NCBI GenBank assembly: GCA_016845145.1
Contig: JAERTE010000123.1
Location: 22,397-86,396 of the forward strand
Length of the DNA: 64,000 nt
Direction: 5' to 3'
Source: Rhodospirillaceae bacterium
GTDB taxonomy: Bacteria; Pseudomonadota; Alphaproteobacteria; Rhodospirillales; Casp-alpha2
Shown: in pieces, positions 15,660-25,296 of the stretch
Numbering within the stretch: position 1 is the first letter of the stretch
Layout: each line of letters starts with the position of its first letter
Program-made: the position numbers and the translations under genes
The notes under the pieces: generated by a model
The model's input: the letters and a program-made list of their open reading frames with translations, nothing else
Database searches by the model: none
Told to the model about the DNA's origin: nothing

Positions 15660-15689
15660 TCGGCCATCCTCCATGTGGTGGATGGCCGA
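15660..15689 (+). other. Intercistronic stem-loop between binding protein and ATPase genes
   Basis: TCGGCCATCC and GGATGGCCGA are perfect 10-base arms around a 10-base loop, with no T-run after. Stem-loops at this place in ABC operons typically protect the binding-protein message or damp downstream expression. Confidence 0.75.
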
Positions 15690-15706
15690 CAGCGGACGGG
15701 AATATT

Positions 15707-16474
15707 ATGGACCTCAACCTTCGCGACATCACGCACGTCTATGACGAGCTAGAGGTCTTGAGCGGCATCAGCCTGGAAATTCCACACGGCCAGATCGTCT
15801 GCATCATCGGGCCATCGGGCTGCGGCAAGTCGACGCTGCTGCGTTTGATCGGCGGGCTGGAGCAACCGACGACTGGCGACGTATTGCAAATCGGGGAGCC
15901 ACAGGCGGACTCCCTCAATCCGCTCACCTACATTTTCCAGGATTTCGCCCTACTGCCGTGGCGTACGGTGGAAGGCAATGTGAGTTTGGTTTTGGAAGAT
16001 CACGATCTGGATGCCGCCCAGCGCGAAGCCCGCATTGCCAGCGTGCTGCAACGCACGAAATTATCAGACTTCTGCACCGTGCTGCCGAAACAGCTTTCGG
16101 GGGGGATGAAACAACGCGTCGCCATTGCCCGTGCTCTCGCCGTTGATCCGGCCGTGCTGCTCATGGACGAACCTTTGTCGGCACTCGACAGCCAAACCAG
16201 TGAACTTTTAATCGACGATCTGGTGGAACTGTGGACGCGCGAGGCGTTCACGGCGTGTTATGTGACGCACAATCTGGCCGAAGCGGTGCGCTTGGGGCAC
16301 CGGGTCGTGGTGCTGTCGCGGCGACCCGGCAGAATTCGCGAGATTGTCGATATCGATATGCCGCTCTCGGAGCGCACCTCCACTCACCCGGAATTGGAAA
16401 GCATGCGCCAGCACTTGTGGAACTTGATGCGTGAAGAAGCGCAAGCCGCCGACCAGGAATTGGCCGATGCCTGA
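15707..16474 (+). CDS. ABC transporter ATP-binding protein (TauB/SsuB-like)
   Basis: A 255-residue ATPase with Walker A GPSGCGKST (about residues 35-43), Q-loop FQDFALLPW, signature [15 protein letters not shown], Walker B VLLMDEPLSALD and switch His in YVTHNLAEAVRLG. The short nitrate/sulfonate/taurine class matches the neighbouring NMT1-type binding protein. Its 3' end overlaps the permease gene start by 8 bases. Confidence 0.93.
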   Translation: MDLNLRDITHVYDELEVLSGISLEIPHGQIVCIIGPSGCGKSTLLRLIGGLEQPTTGDVLQIGEPQADSLNPLTYIFQDFALLPWRTVEGNVSLVLEDHDLDAAQREARIASVLQRTKLSDFCTVLPKQLSGGMKQRVAIARALAVDPAVLLMDEPLSALDSQTSELLIDDLVELWTREAFTACYVTHNLAEAVRLGHRVVVLSRRPGRIREIVDIDMPLSERTSTHPELESMRQHLWNLMREEAQAADQELADA

Positions 16475-17270
16475 TCGAGAACCAACCGGCGTGCGAGTGC
16501 CCTTTCGCGGCGGCGGTTTTTCGCCGAAGCCGCCCAAGGCGGTTGGGCTGATTGTCTTTGTGGCGCTGATATCTATCTGGGAGTGGGGCTCGCAATCGGG
16601 TTGGATCAGTGCGCTGGTGTTGCCGGCGCCATCCGAGGCTTTCACCGCGTTCAAGGAATTGGCGGCATCCGGCAATCTCGCCAAACATGTGGGGACGTCG
16701 GTACAGCGCCTGGTTATCGGCTGGACGGCGGGGACGGCGCTCGGGTTGATCGTCGGCGTTTCCATTGGGCTTTTTTCACTGGCGCGCGCCGGGTTGTTGC
16801 CCTTGGTGTCGGCGATCTTTCCGATCCCGAAAATCGCGCTGTTGCCGCTGTTCATCATCTGGTTCGGGATCGGCGAGGGTTCTAAGGTTGCGACAATTTT
16901 GTTCGGCACTTTCTTCCCAACCGTTATCGCGGTGTACGGCGGTGTCGATAACGTCGACCGTGGTTTGATCCGCATGGGGCAATCATTCGGCCTCAGCTGG
17001 ACGTCGATCGTTCGTAAAATCATCTTGCCGGGTGCGTTGCCGGCCATCTTGTCGGGCGCGCGCATCTCGGCATCGATTGCCATCGTGCTGTTGGTCGCCG
17101 CCGAAATGATTGGCGCCGAGTTCGGCATCGGCGCGTACGTGTTGTTGGCGGGAAGCCTAATGGCTACGGACCAGTTGATCGCCGGCGTCGCCATGTTGTC
17201 TATATTGGGATTGTCCGTCGCCTGGTTGATTGGCAGGGCGGAGAAGTTCTTTCTCAGATGGCGGACGTGA
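16467..17270 (+). CDS. ABC transporter permease (TauC/SsuC-like)
   Basis: The start at ATG 16467 (MPDREPTGVRVPF) overlaps the ATPase stop by 8 bases; the frame is open further to 16431. Six or so membrane helices follow, and the EAA-loop pattern DNVDRGLIRMGQSFGLSWTSIVRKIILPGALPAILSGARIS is the ATPase docking site. 267 residues, normal for the family. It completes the TauABC-type importer begun at 14624. Confidence 0.92.
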   Translation: MPDREPTGVRVPFRGGGFSPKPPKAVGLIVFVALISIWEWGSQSGWISALVLPAPSEAFTAFKELAASGNLAKHVGTSVQRLVIGWTAGTALGLIVGVSIGLFSLARAGLLPLVSAIFPIPKIALLPLFIIWFGIGEGSKVATILFGTFFPTVIAVYGGVDNVDRGLIRMGQSFGLSWTSIVRKIILPGALPAILSGARISASIAIVLLVAAEMIGAEFGIGAYVLLAGSLMATDQLIAGVAMLSILGLSVAWLIGRAEKFFLRWRT

Positions 17271-17327
17271 GGCGGTGAATATTGATGCGGATTCAGTAAG
17301 CTGTCCGTCCAGCCCAGTTCGACCCAG

Positions 17328-17519
17328 TCAGGCCGCGTAATTCATATCCTGACCGCAGCACATCGGCGATTTGATCTTGCCGTGGCCGTTGGGGCATTGT
17401 GAAACCTGCACTTCACTGCCGTCGTCTTTTTGCAGTTTGTCATTTTCCAACGGTGCATCGCACTTGCCGCAGGTCGCGTTGACGCTCATTCCGCAAGCGG
17501 GGCATTCGTATGTAGCCAT
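17328..17519 (-). CDS. Small zinc-ribbon protein, 63 residues
   Basis: It starts MATYECPACGM, with two C-x2-C knuckles (C6/C9 and C17/C20) and a further Cys set near the C-terminus (SQCPNGHGK, PMCCGQDM). This predicts one or two structural zinc or metal sites. GAGAGG lies just upstream of the ATG. Function unknown; similar short zinc ribbons are widely conserved in proteobacteria as hypothetical proteins. Confidence 0.8.
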   Translation of the reverse strand: MATYECPACGMSVNATCGKCDAPLENDKLQKDDGSEVQVSQCPNGHGKIKSPMCCGQDMNYAA

Positions 17520-17695
17520 GGGAGCCTCTCTCTATTTGTGCTAATTAGAATTATTGTAGTTTAGGTGTTCTGGTGATTGGTTCAAGCTTAAGTATCCGAC
17601 AGAGATGTATCGGAAATTTTTCCGTGATCGTATTGATCTAGGAATTGGAATGACCAGCCAAGGCTACAAGAATTGGACTGCGATAAGGAGATTGC

Positions 17696-18448
17696 ATGAT
17701 GCCGATATTCGAAAACGGGCCTGTGAAAATTCGTTACGAGGAATCCGGGTCGGGTATTCCGCTGCTGGTCTTACCGGGCGGCGGCCTCAATGCGACAATC
17801 GCAGGTCTCGCGAATCACGCTTTTAATCCGCTCGATGAACTCAGCGATACCTACCGGGTCATCGCGCTTGATCTGCGCAATGCCAACGGCGGCCAGACGG
17901 AAGGGCCGTTGGAGATCGAGCGGACCTGGGATGGTTTTGTTGATGACCAACTCGGACTGATGGATCACCTGGGCATTGACCGGTTTATGGTGATGGGCTT
18001 TTGCATTGGCGGGCCGATGATATGGAACTTATTGAAGCACGCGGGCGAAAGGGTGGTTGCAGCCACGTTGGTGCACCCAAGTGGCTACATCTCCAGCCAC
18101 CCCGACATCTACTACAACAATAACATCACTGGGTGGGGACCGGAGTTTATCATACGCCGGCCCGAGATCTCCATGGAGACGATTTCCGAATACCTCAACA
18201 ACATGTACACGAAGAAGGCGGACTTCGTGTTCACTGTCGAGCGCGACTTCGTGCGCAATTGCCAAACGCCGGTACTGGTCTTGCCCGACGACATCCCAGC
18301 GCACCCTTACGCGACAGCGATGGAGACAGCGCTGCTGGCGCCGAACGCACAGGTCAGCCTTTATCCCTGGAAGGAAAACGACCGCAAGATTGCACTTGCC
18401 GTGCGCCATATCCGCAGCTTTCTGGCATTGAACGCGCTTGAGTTCTAG
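17696..18448 (+). CDS. Alpha/beta-hydrolase fold protein with Cys at the nucleophile elbow
   Basis: 250 residues of alpha/beta-hydrolase fold: PLLVLPGGGLNATIAG (oxyanion loop), YRVIALDLRNANGG, and the nucleophile elbow GFCIGG, where Cys replaces the usual Ser. A candidate acid lies in LPDDIPAHPYA. The C-terminal place where the catalytic His normally sits reads WKENDRKIALAV, with no His at the usual loop (the nearest is in VRHIRSFL). It may be a Cys-nucleophile enzyme like dienelactone hydrolase, or non-catalytic. AAGGAG precedes the ATG. It overlaps the convergent GMC gene by 4 bases. Confidence 0.85.
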   Translation: MMPIFENGPVKIRYEESGSGIPLLVLPGGGLNATIAGLANHAFNPLDELSDTYRVIALDLRNANGGQTEGPLEIERTWDGFVDDQLGLMDHLGIDRFMVMGFCIGGPMIWNLLKHAGERVVAATLVHPSGYISSHPDIYYNNNITGWGPEFIIRRPEISMETISEYLNNMYTKKADFVFTVERDFVRNCQTPVLVLPDDIPAHPYATAMETALLAPNAQVSLYPWKENDRKIALAVRHIRSFLALNALEF

Positions 18449-20094
18449 TGCGCGTCTTCGCGCAGCATGTCGGCTGCTTTCTCGGCGATCATGATCACCG
18501 GCGAATTGGTGTTGCCCGATGTGATGGTCGGCATCACCGAAGCATCGACAATGCGCAAACCTTCGAGCCCGTGTACGCGCAGTCGCTCGTCGACCACGGC
18601 CATGGTATCTGAACCCATCTTGCAGGTGGCGACGGGGTGGAAGATGGTGGTGGCGATGTTGCCGGCCTCAACTGCCAAATCGGCATCCGATTGAATATGC
18701 GCGCCCGGCAGGAATTCCTCGGGCTCGTATTTGGCGACAGCCTGCGTCGCCATGATGCGACGCGTCAGGTGGATGGATTTCGCTGCCACGTCGCGGTCGG
18801 CCTGGGCGGACAAGTAATTGGGCTGGATCGACGGGTGCTCGGACGTATCGGGTGACTTGATATGGACGGTGCCGCGGCTTTCAGGGCGCAGATTGCAGAC
18901 CGACGTGGTAACGGCGGGGAAGGGGTGCAGAGGGTCACCCAGCTTGTCGGTGCTGAGCGGCTGTACATGATACTCCAAATCCGGCGTGGCGATGCGCGGG
19001 TCGCTTTTCACGAACATGCCGAATTGGCTGGGCGCCATCGTCAACGGCCCAGACTTGAACAACGCGTATTCCAAGCCCATGGAGACTTTGCCGATGAGGC
19101 TGTTCGCACGTTCGTTCAGGGTCGCGACGTTCTTCACCTTGTACACGGTACGAATCTGCAAATGATCTTGAAGGTTCTCACCGACGCCGTTCAATTCGTG
19201 CCGCAACGGAATCTCGAAACGGCTCAAGATGTCACCGCGCCCGACGCCCGATAATTCTAGAATTTTCGGCGTGTTGACCGCACCGGCTGATAAAATCACC
19301 TCGCCCGACGCCATTGCCATGGCAGGCTGTCCCTTGAGGTCGAATTCAATCCCGGTGACGCGTTTGCCATTGAACATCAAAGACGTGGTATGGGCGTGCG
19401 TGAGGACACGCAGGTTGGGTCGGTTCATGGCTGGTTTCAGGAAGGCGCGTGCGGTGCTCACGCGGACGCCTTTGGTTTGGTTGACCTCGAAGTAACCGGC
19501 GCCTTCATTGTCGCCCGAGTTGAAATCGTCCAATCGGGGTAGGCCGATCTCCTCGGCCGCTTCCAAGAAGGTATCGAGGATTTCCCAAGACAATCGTTGT
19601 TTTTCAACCCGCCATTCACCGCCTTCGCCATGCGTCTCGCTGTCGCCCAGGTGATAGTCTTCGGATTTCCGGAAATAGGGCAGCACGTCATCCCACCCCC
19701 AACCGGTATTGCCCAGTTGCCGCCATTGATCATAGTCGGCGGATTGCCCGCGCATGTAGATCATGCCGTTGATCGACGAACACCCGCCCAACACCTTACC
19801 GCGCGGGTAGGGGAGGGCGCGGCCATTTAGGCCATCGGATGGTTCGGTCGTCATCATCCAATCGGTACGCGGATTACCCATACAAAACAGATAACCGATG
19901 GGTATGTTGATCCAGTGGTAGTTGTCTCTGCCACCGGCTTCCAACAGCAACACTTTGGTGTTCGGGTCGGCGCTCAGGCGGTTGGCCAGCACACAGCCGG
20001 CCGACCCCGCGCCAACGATGATGTAGTCGAAAGTGCCGGTATGCGTTCGGTCGTGCGTTTTGTCGTTGGCGGCCATATGGAATCCGGAAAACAT
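18445..20094 (-). CDS. GMC-family FAD oxidoreductase (choline/alcohol dehydrogenase type)
   Basis: A 549-residue flavoprotein. The FAD site is [17 protein letters not shown] (about residues 24-40), with GMC signature 1 in [18 protein letters not shown], signature 2 in [15 protein letters not shown], and the C-terminal active-site segment [10 protein letters not shown] with [10 protein letters not shown], holding the catalytic His and Asn. It oxidises an alcohol such as choline or an alkanol; the substrate cannot be told. The start is either ATG 20094 or ATG 20076 (MAANDKTHD); neither has a strong ribosome-binding site. It stands alone, convergent with the alpha/beta hydrolase gene. Confidence 0.92.
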   Translation of the reverse strand: MFSGFHMAANDKTHDRTHTGTFDYIIVGAGSAGCVLANRLSADPNTKVLLLEAGGRDNYHWINIPIGYLFCMGNPRTDWMMTTEPSDGLNGRALPYPRGKVLGGCSSINGMIYMRGQSADYDQWRQLGNTGWGWDDVLPYFRKSEDYHLGDSETHGEGGEWRVEKQRLSWEILDTFLEAAEEIGLPRLDDFNSGDNEGAGYFEVNQTKGVRVSTARAFLKPAMNRPNLRVLTHAHTTSLMFNGKRVTGIEFDLKGQPAMAMASGEVILSAGAVNTPKILELSGVGRGDILSRFEIPLRHELNGVGENLQDHLQIRTVYKVKNVATLNERANSLIGKVSMGLEYALFKSGPLTMAPSQFGMFVKSDPRIATPDLEYHVQPLSTDKLGDPLHPFPAVTTSVCNLRPESRGTVHIKSPDTSEHPSIQPNYLSAQADRDVAAKSIHLTRRIMATQAVAKYEPEEFLPGAHIQSDADLAVEAGNIATTIFHPVATCKMGSDTMAVVDERLRVHGLEGLRIVDASVMPTITSGNTNSPVIMIAEKAADMLREDAH

Positions 20095-20272
20095 GAAATT
20101 TCAACAATTGGATCATGCCTCATGAGGCCAGCATATCAAACCCCTCACATGCGGCTTAGCTGCGCCAATGATCGAAAACCGAGGGAATGAAAGGGAAGGT
20201 GTACATTTACATTTCTAGATCGGGAATTAGACTTCCTCCTTGGGGCATCAAAATTAGAGGAAGCATCCGGTG

Positions 20273-20674
20273 ATGAAGGAATTTCACCTGACCGAGCGGC
20301 TTATGGTTGGGCATCCCGTGATTGATGGTGACCATCAGCAACTTGTTGACTTGGTCAATGCCAGCACGAGAGAACTGAGCGCGGGCAATCATGCGGTCTT
20401 CATGGAGTTATTTGCCGATTTGGTTGAACTCACCAAGAAGCATTTTGAGCGTGAAGAAGAAATATTGGCATCGCTCGGTTTTCCCAATACCCCCGCCCAC
20501 TCCCATTATCATCTCGAGATGCAAGATGAACTGGAGGCGCGATTAATGCGCTATGAGCAGACGGGGAAGTACGACGATCCGCAGACGTATTTCTATGACA
20601 TGACGCAGTTTGTAATTCATGATTTCGTCACCAAGGACTTGGAGTTCAAGTCCTTCATGCAAGAGGTGCTGTAA
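20273..20674 (+). CDS. Bacteriohemerythrin
   Basis: A 133-residue four-helix protein binding a non-haem di-iron, O2-carrying centre. The ligand pattern is complete: H in VGHPVIDGDHQQL, HFEREEE, HSHYHLEM, and HDFVTKD. The start at ATG 20273 follows AGAGGAAG by about 9 bases (a GTG at 20270 is the alternative). Stand-alone hemerythrins store or sense oxygen and protect against it in microaerophiles. The gene is monocistronic. Confidence 0.92.
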   Translation: MKEFHLTERLMVGHPVIDGDHQQLVDLVNASTRELSAGNHAVFMELFADLVELTKKHFEREEEILASLGFPNTPAHSHYHLEMQDELEARLMRYEQTGKYDDPQTYFYDMTQFVIHDFVTKDLEFKSFMQEVL

Positions 20675-20688
20675 GCCGGTTTCCGGCG

Positions 20689-22332
20689 CTAGCTCTCGCT
20701 TCCCATCTTTTCCAACTCAGCGTCGCGGAGGTCTTTGCGGCGTATTTTGCCGGTGGCTGTCATCGGCAATTCGGAAACGAACTCAATCATGCGCGGGTAT
20801 TCGTGCGGGCTGAGGCGGGTTTTCACAAAGCTGCGGATGTCCTCTTCCAATTCAGGACTGCCATTCAGGCCGTCGGCAAGTTTGATGAATACTTTGATGT
20901 TTTCCGTCCGAACGGGGTCGGGCACTCCGATGGCGGCGGCCAGCGAGACGGCTGGGTGTTTGGTCAGGCAGTCCTCGATCTCTCCGGGACCGACGCGGTA
21001 GCCAGCGCTGGTGATCACGTCGTCCGCGCGCCCGACGAACCGGAAATAGCCGTCTTCGTCCTTCACCGCCGCGTCGCCCATACGCCACCAGCCGTTGACG
21101 ATCTTGGCGTCGGTGGCCTCTTGATTGTTCCAATAGTGCAGCATCAAAACGGGATCGGGTGTCTTGACGGCCATTTCACCTTCAGTGCCCGGCGGCAATA
21201 CGTTGCCATCATCGTCGATGACCTCAACGATGTGGCCCGGCGCGGCGCGGCCCATGTGGCCGGGCTTGACGTCCATGATGTCCTGGCAGTTGGCGACCAC
21301 CAGGTTGCACTCGGTCTGGCCGTAGTATTCGTTAAAGGTAAGGCCGAAGTTCTCGCGTCCCCAATCCAACAGTTCCACCCCCATGGGCTCTCCGGCCACG
21401 GCGATGGTACGCAAATTAGTGCGATAATTTGGGATATCTTTCACCTGGCGCATGAGGTTCAAGGCGGTCGGGGGCATGAAGGTATTGCGCACGCCGTACT
21501 TCGACATCAGCTTCAGTGCCTCTTCCGGATCGTACTTCTTGGCGCGGTAAGCCAAGTTGGTGATGCCGTGATGCCACGAACACATCAGGCAGTTCATCAA
21601 GCCTCCAATCCAGGCCCAATCGGCGGGCGTCCACATCAGGTCGCCATCTTGGGGCAGAAAATCGTGAAACATCTCCATCCCCGACAAATGCCCGAACATG
21701 GTGCGATGCGCATGCAGCGCACCCTTTGGGTTACCCGTTGTGCCCGACGTGTAGCAAATGAAGGCCGGGTCTTCGGATGATGTATCGATATGGGTGAACT
21801 CACCGCGGGCCAAAGTCATGGCGGTCCAGAAATCGTAAAAAGCCGCCCCGTCCTTGCCAGCGCCAACGACCAGTATGGTCTCCAGGTCAGGCAACTGATC
21901 GTGAATGGCTTCGAGCTTGTGCAGTTGATCGATATCGGTGATCAACACTTTTGCGCCGGAGTTTTGCAGTCTGAACGCCAGCGCATCCTCGCCGAACAGC
22001 GTGAACAACGGGATGGAGATGGCGCCCATCTTCCATGCTGCCACGTGCGAGATGGCGGCTTCCACCGATTGGCTGAGAAATATTCCGACCCGATCGCCCG
22101 CCCCGAGTCCTTTTGCCGCCAGTAGATTTGCCAATTGATTTGAGAGAATTTTCAATTGTCGGAACGTAAATGTGACGTCCTCGACTTCGGGGTCGGCAAC
22201 GATGAGCGCGGGTTTGTCGGGCGTAATGTCGGCGTGTTTATCGCAAACATCGACGCCCATGTTGAATTGCTGGGGGATATCCCACTCAAACGCGGCGCAA
22301 ACATCTTCATAGGTGGCGGCTTTAATCAGCAC
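20689..22332 (-). CDS. AMP-forming acyl-CoA/acetyl-CoA synthetase family enzyme
   Basis: Activates a carboxylic acid with ATP and CoA. The AMP-binding motif FICYTSGTTGNPKGALHAHR is intact, followed by NEYYGQTECN, WWRMGDAAVKDEDGYF and GYRVGPGEIEDCLTKHP, and the catalytic Lys in MTATGKIRRKDLR. About 547 residues, in the medium-chain/acetyl-CoA synthetase-like branch. I chose GTG 22332 because GGGGAGA stands 7 bases before it; the frame runs open to 22434. The GH114-like gene ends 14 bases before the outermost start and may be in the same transcript. Confidence 0.9.
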   Translation of the reverse strand: MLIKAATYEDVCAAFEWDIPQQFNMGVDVCDKHADITPDKPALIVADPEVEDVTFTFRQLKILSNQLANLLAAKGLGAGDRVGIFLSQSVEAAISHVAAWKMGAISIPLFTLFGEDALAFRLQNSGAKVLITDIDQLHKLEAIHDQLPDLETILVVGAGKDGAAFYDFWTAMTLARGEFTHIDTSSEDPAFICYTSGTTGNPKGALHAHRTMFGHLSGMEMFHDFLPQDGDLMWTPADWAWIGGLMNCLMCSWHHGITNLAYRAKKYDPEEALKLMSKYGVRNTFMPPTALNLMRQVKDIPNYRTNLRTIAVAGEPMGVELLDWGRENFGLTFNEYYGQTECNLVVANCQDIMDVKPGHMGRAAPGHIVEVIDDDGNVLPPGTEGEMAVKTPDPVLMLHYWNNQEATDAKIVNGWWRMGDAAVKDEDGYFRFVGRADDVITSAGYRVGPGEIEDCLTKHPAVSLAAAIGVPDPVRTENIKVFIKLADGLNGSPELEEDIRSFVKTRLSPHEYPRMIEFVSELPMTATGKIRRKDLRDAELEKMGSES

Positions 22333-22448
22333 GAGATTCTGTCTCCCCGGTTCGTTCAGCATTATTGTAGCGTGAGAGCGAAAAGGGGCCAGCGGGATTT
22401 TTTGCGGGATTTTTCGCGGGTTTCCCCCAGGCACCGGCGAGTTGAGCG

Positions 22449-23627
22449 CTAGTTGCCTTCCTGGGTTTCTTCTTCGCCACCGCCTTCAAAGAATTTGAAC
22501 GCCTCGACGCCGGTGATGATGACGCCGTCGAACCCCTGTGCAATGAGGCCATAAATATAAGAATTGGTGTTGCCGGTAATGATCTGTTTCCAGCCCGGTC
22601 GCCAGAATTCAATGTTATAGCGGTCCGGGTCCTCGCGCACAGGCGCATTGATCCAAGGTGGCGAGCCTTCGCGCCAATTGTCTTTCCAATAGAACGAGTA
22701 GCTTGCCGCCGTGCCGATATCCATATAGGCGAACGCCAGGCGTTTGGCGCCCATCTTCTTATATTTCAGGGTCTCGACGGCTTGTCGGCTTAATGGTTTG
22801 CGGCCATGGAACACGTCGACAACCACCATATCGTAGTTGTTGTCGTGCAGTTTCAATGCAAACTGATCTTCACGGCCATAGGATTGTGAATTGGAAACAA
22901 TAACGAAGTTCTTCACTTGGCCGAGTGAGACCACTGAATTGGGGTTCTCGCCAAAGGGGCGTTTGGGATACCCCGGCAATTGCGAGATGTCGTTGAACGG
23001 CACATTGCTGACCGTCGAGATGTAACCGCGTTTGGTCGCTTGTTGGTAGGTGCTGTCGATGAGTTTTTGGCCTTCACCGAAGTCGAGGGTGAACACCTTA
23101 AGGCCATTTTTGCGGGCGAAATCGGCACGCGATAAGAGTCCGCGTTGGCGGTCGGGTGGCGGCGGTTTGCCCGGAGACTTGATGTCGTAAAACAATCCCT
23201 GGGCCATGATGCCATCGATGGAACGTATGTAGGTCCGCGCCGGAGAGGTTCTGGTTTCATCCACGTCGTCGCGCTTCTCCAGCAATTCCATGCCATCCTG
23301 GACGATGATGCTGAAGTTGGGTCTGTGCCGGCGGGCATAGCGAGAGATGGACTGCACAAACTTGCGCATTTCCTCACGCAGGTCGAGAAGGACTTCGGTT
23401 CCGGTGGTGGGGGTCAGATCGTCAGCCGGTTGCCCGCGTCCCTGAATACGGACAAATCCGGTTCCGTTTTCGCCGCCGCTTTGCCGGCTGGTGGGTTCAG
23501 TCTGTTGAGCCTGCGTCATTGTAGGACACGCGACGAATCCCAGCGCGATGACACTCAACGCAATGGGCGCCACAAAACTGGCCAGTTTTGACCGGAAGAT
23601 TCTCAAACGTTCCGCTCCGATGGGCAT
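22449..23627 (-). CDS. Secreted TM1410/GH114-like (polygalactosaminidase-related) protein
   Basis: A signal peptide (from ATG 23627, MPIGAERLRIF; hydrophobic core ALSVIALGFVACPT) precedes a linker and a TIM-barrel-like domain. The pattern VVVDVFHGRKPLS, AKRLAFAYMDIGTAASYSFYW, WINAPVREDP and GFDGVIITGVEAF matches the TM1410/endo-alpha-1,4-polygalactosaminidase-related family. The substrate may be a galactosamine-containing exopolysaccharide. The possible nucleophile/acid pair cannot be assigned safely. The mature N-terminus (about 100 residues) is extra. Confidence 0.78.
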   Translation of the reverse strand: MPIGAERLRIFRSKLASFVAPIALSVIALGFVACPTMTQAQQTEPTSRQSGGENGTGFVRIQGRGQPADDLTPTTGTEVLLDLREEMRKFVQSISRYARRHRPNFSIIVQDGMELLEKRDDVDETRTSPARTYIRSIDGIMAQGLFYDIKSPGKPPPPDRQRGLLSRADFARKNGLKVFTLDFGEGQKLIDSTYQQATKRGYISTVSNVPFNDISQLPGYPKRPFGENPNSVVSLGQVKNFVIVSNSQSYGREDQFALKLHDNNYDMVVVDVFHGRKPLSRQAVETLKYKKMGAKRLAFAYMDIGTAASYSFYWKDNWREGSPPWINAPVREDPDRYNIEFWRPGWKQIITGNTNSYIYGLIAQGFDGVIITGVEAFKFFEGGGEEETQEGN

Positions 23628-23778
23628 TGATCGATCTTGCCACAAGCCTAGCACGGAAAAGTTAACCGGACCTTGCGTTTCCAGCCTCGCAGTCGCCTCA
23701 CCAACCTGTGATTTGGTTTTAATTGCCGTGCCGTGTGTGTCGCGGGAAAGTAGGGCAGCAATTTAGGAGATGTGAGAT

Positions 23779-24771
23779 ATGCTGAAGCGGATAACCGTCG
23801 GCGCCAGCGCCGCACTGGCCTTTGTTTTTCTTGCCGGGTTCATTCCCGATGAACCGGCGAACGCGCAATCGGTGATGGCATGGTCATGGGAGTGGCCAAA
23901 GACGGATTTCAAGAAAAAGTCCATCGACTTCAAAGAGATCATCTCCGGCGGGCCGCCCAAAGACGGCATCCCGTCCATCGACGAGCCACGCTTCATGCCG
24001 GCGGCCAAGGTCAACAGTCAAGATTTAGCGCCGACGGAACCGGTGGTCGGCGTGGTCATTGGCGGCAAGGCACGGGCCTATCCGTTGCGCATCCTGACCT
24101 GGCACGAGATCGTCAACGACGAGTTGGCCGGAACGCCAATCACCGTGACGTACTGCCCGCTTTGCAATTCAGCCATCGTGTTCGACCGCCGGCTGGACGG
24201 GAAACTGTTGGATTTCGGCACGACGGGCAAGCTACGCAACTCCGACATGGTCATGTACGACCGCCAGACGGAAAGCTGGTGGCAGCAATTCCTGGGCGAG
24301 GGCATCGTTGGCGAGATGACCGGCAAACGCCTGAAGACCATCCCGGCGCGGCTTGAATCGTTCGAGAAGTTTCTGGCCCGCGCACCCGAAGGCGAGGTGC
24401 TGATCCCCAACGATCCAAACATGCGTTCTTACGGCCGCAACCCCTATGAATCCTATGATTCCGCCTCGACGCCTTTCCTCTACGGCGGGGACATGCCCGA
24501 CAACATCGAACCGATGGTGCGCGTGGTGGTGGTCGACGGCAAAGCTTGGTCGATGCCGATGTTGCGTGAGAAGGGGAACTTTGAGGATGCTGGACTGAAG
24601 TTCACCTGGAGCAAAGGCCAGAACTCAGCACTCGATTCGAGCCGTATCCGCAAGGGCCGCGATGTGGGCAACATCACCGTGCAGCGCGACGGCAAGGATG
24701 TCGTGTACGATGTCACGTTCGCTTTCGTCTATCATGCTTTCCATGACGGCAAGCCGATCATTACGCAGTAA
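23779..24771 (+). CDS. DUF3179 domain-containing periplasmic protein
   Basis: A signal peptide (MLKRITVGASAALAFVFLAGFIP) is followed by a 300-residue DUF3179 domain. Its conserved core is visible: ARAYPLRILTWHEIVND, then TYCPLCNSAIVFDR, and SWWQQFLGEGIVGEMTG. The CPLC motif and the His and Trp residues are invariant in this family and suggest a redox or metal site, but no reaction is established. AGGAGA precedes the ATG. Monocistronic. Confidence 0.88.
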   Translation: MLKRITVGASAALAFVFLAGFIPDEPANAQSVMAWSWEWPKTDFKKKSIDFKEIISGGPPKDGIPSIDEPRFMPAAKVNSQDLAPTEPVVGVVIGGKARAYPLRILTWHEIVNDELAGTPITVTYCPLCNSAIVFDRRLDGKLLDFGTTGKLRNSDMVMYDRQTESWWQQFLGEGIVGEMTGKRLKTIPARLESFEKFLARAPEGEVLIPNDPNMRSYGRNPYESYDSASTPFLYGGDMPDNIEPMVRVVVVDGKAWSMPMLREKGNFEDAGLKFTWSKGQNSALDSSRIRKGRDVGNITVQRDGKDVVYDVTFAFVYHAFHDGKPIITQ

Positions 24772-25296
24772 TGAACCCGAAACGGTGCGCGTAAGTCATT
24801 GATTCGTTGTACGTTTAAAAAAACCTGACGGAACGAACCCAAATCTGTCTAAAATCACGCGCCGGCCAATTTCTCAACCGGTCCCGACCCAAGTGAGATC
24901 AGTTCCGGCTTCATACCTATGTGAATGTAAAATAGCGTGCCTGCGCCGAAGCGCTGCACCCGCTAATGTATACAGGCAATCTCAAATGTCAAAAAATCCT
25001 ATACAAGAGATTTTAAACCAAGATGCCGGTCGGCGGATGTCGTTCAGCTTCTTGACCCTATACAGACATATTCCCTCTGCCTACCGGCCAGCTGATTTTA
25101 ACCCAAGGAGGACCTTCGCACGCCTATGATGTGACTTCTGGTTTGCGATCAGTTTTCCGACATTTCGCCGTTCAAGCTTGTAGCGCCGGAACGTGCCATT
25201 AGCAGAACCCATTGAGTTACCTTAATTGTGTCTCTTGACCTCAATCGGTAGGGTAATGGGCACACTCGATATCCTATCTTTGGGAGCACTTGGGGA
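24772..25296. other. Long intergenic stretch (525 bases) without convincing genes
   Basis: A short plus-strand frame (24986-25129, MSKNPIQEIL...) has no ribosome-binding site. An AAGGAGGA site near 25108 leads only to ATGATGTGA. TTGACCTCAATCGG near 25233 could be a -35 element or a degraded FNR half-site before the HD-GYP gene. The rest is A/T-richer than the genes and shows no stem-loop of note. Confidence 0.5.

Noticed and set aside
16208..17194. A 328-residue open frame on the minus strand opposite the TauC-like permease and the end of its ATPase gene
   Set aside because: It lies fully antisense to two genes with clear motifs, its sequence is low in complexity and has no family pattern, as expected for shadow frames in GC-rich DNA.
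20803..21780. A 325-residue plus-strand frame inside the acyl-CoA synthetase gene
   Set aside because: Antisense shadow of a well-supported gene; no ribosome-binding site and no recognisable domain.
24893..25129. A 78-residue plus-strand frame in the long intergenic stretch before the HD-GYP gene
   Set aside because: No ribosome-binding site for the outer or the inner start, and no sign of a protein family; kept only as a remark in the intergenic entry.
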